Source of the DNA: JAWLCG01 sp041687295
GTDB lineage: Bacteria; Planctomycetota; Phycisphaerae; SM23-33; FEN-1343
NCBI GenBank assembly: GCA_041687295.1
Contig: JAWLCG010000227.1
Coordinates: forward strand, 1-8,049
Length of the DNA stretch: 8,049 nucleotides
Direction of reading: 5' to 3'
The translations under genes and the position numbers were made by a program. The notes under the pieces were generated by a model. The model saw only the letters and a program-made list of their open reading frames with translations, had not been told where the DNA came from and did not search any database. Of the stretch, positions 8,023 through 8,049 are shown piece after piece (within the stretch, counting starts at the first letter, position 1; every line of letters begins with the position of its first letter).

Positions 8023-8049
8023 CCCGTAGGCCGGTCGATCGCCCGTAGG
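8023..8049. repeat. direct repeat of CCCGTAGG upstream of fmt
   Basis: CCCGTAGG occurs at 8023-8030 and again at 8042-8049, a spacing of 19 bp, in the space upstream of fmt. A third copy lies at 171-178 after trpC. Two sites about two helical turns apart could bind a regulator, but the right end is cut by the window and the motif is short. Confidence 0.3.

Noticed and set aside
7762..8049. Overlapping minus-strand frame (Cys/Arg/Trp-rich) running from the right edge into fmt
   Set aside because: It overlaps the start of fmt by almost 200 bp in another frame, has a Cys/Trp/Arg-rich shadow composition and no recognisable family; fmt has intact catalytic residues and a strong RBS.

Overview
This is a GC-rich chromosomal stretch of mostly ordinary bacterial genes. 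The style of several proteins suggests a planctomycete, perhaps of the Phycisphaerae: the formyltransferase carries a VDFGQ segment and an ALRGAAPVNWAI version of the usual RWRGAAP motif, and a secreted/membrane protein of unknown family is present. The lineage is an inference from remembered family traits, not from any search.

Layout. At the left edge a possible minus-strand gene runs off the window (138 to 1). Next comes trpC on the minus strand (1008-196). It is divergent from a CPBP-family intramembrane protease (1101-2036, plus), and the two share a 91-bp gap. A 281-bp gap follows (2037-2317). It contains the most unusual structure here: two arrays of an 8-bp unit in inverted orientation (2083-2122 and 2237-2292), with a perfect hairpin between them. 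Then come a glycogen debranching enzyme of the bacterial/archaeal amylo-alpha-1,6-glucosidase type (2318-4312), a gap of 115 bp rich in dyads (4313-4427), and an unrecognised secreted two-helix membrane protein (4428-5645). The last two genes are on the minus strand and convergent with the preceding one: fmt (7957-7004) followed two bases later by rsmB (7001-5637). The 3' end of rsmB overlaps the membrane-protein gene by 9 bp.

How the genes work together. fmt and rsmB form a classic translation operon (initiator-tRNA formylation and 16S rRNA m5C methylation) and are probably translationally coupled. trpC supplies the indole-glycerol-phosphate step of tryptophan synthesis, with no other trp gene in view. 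The debranching enzyme belongs to glycogen/alpha-glucan breakdown. These neighbours show no common pathway, so the window looks like several short independent transcription units. I found no convincing new multi-gene system. The best leads are the mirrored 8-bp repeat element, the nested dyads at 4345-4397 and the uncharacterised membrane protein.
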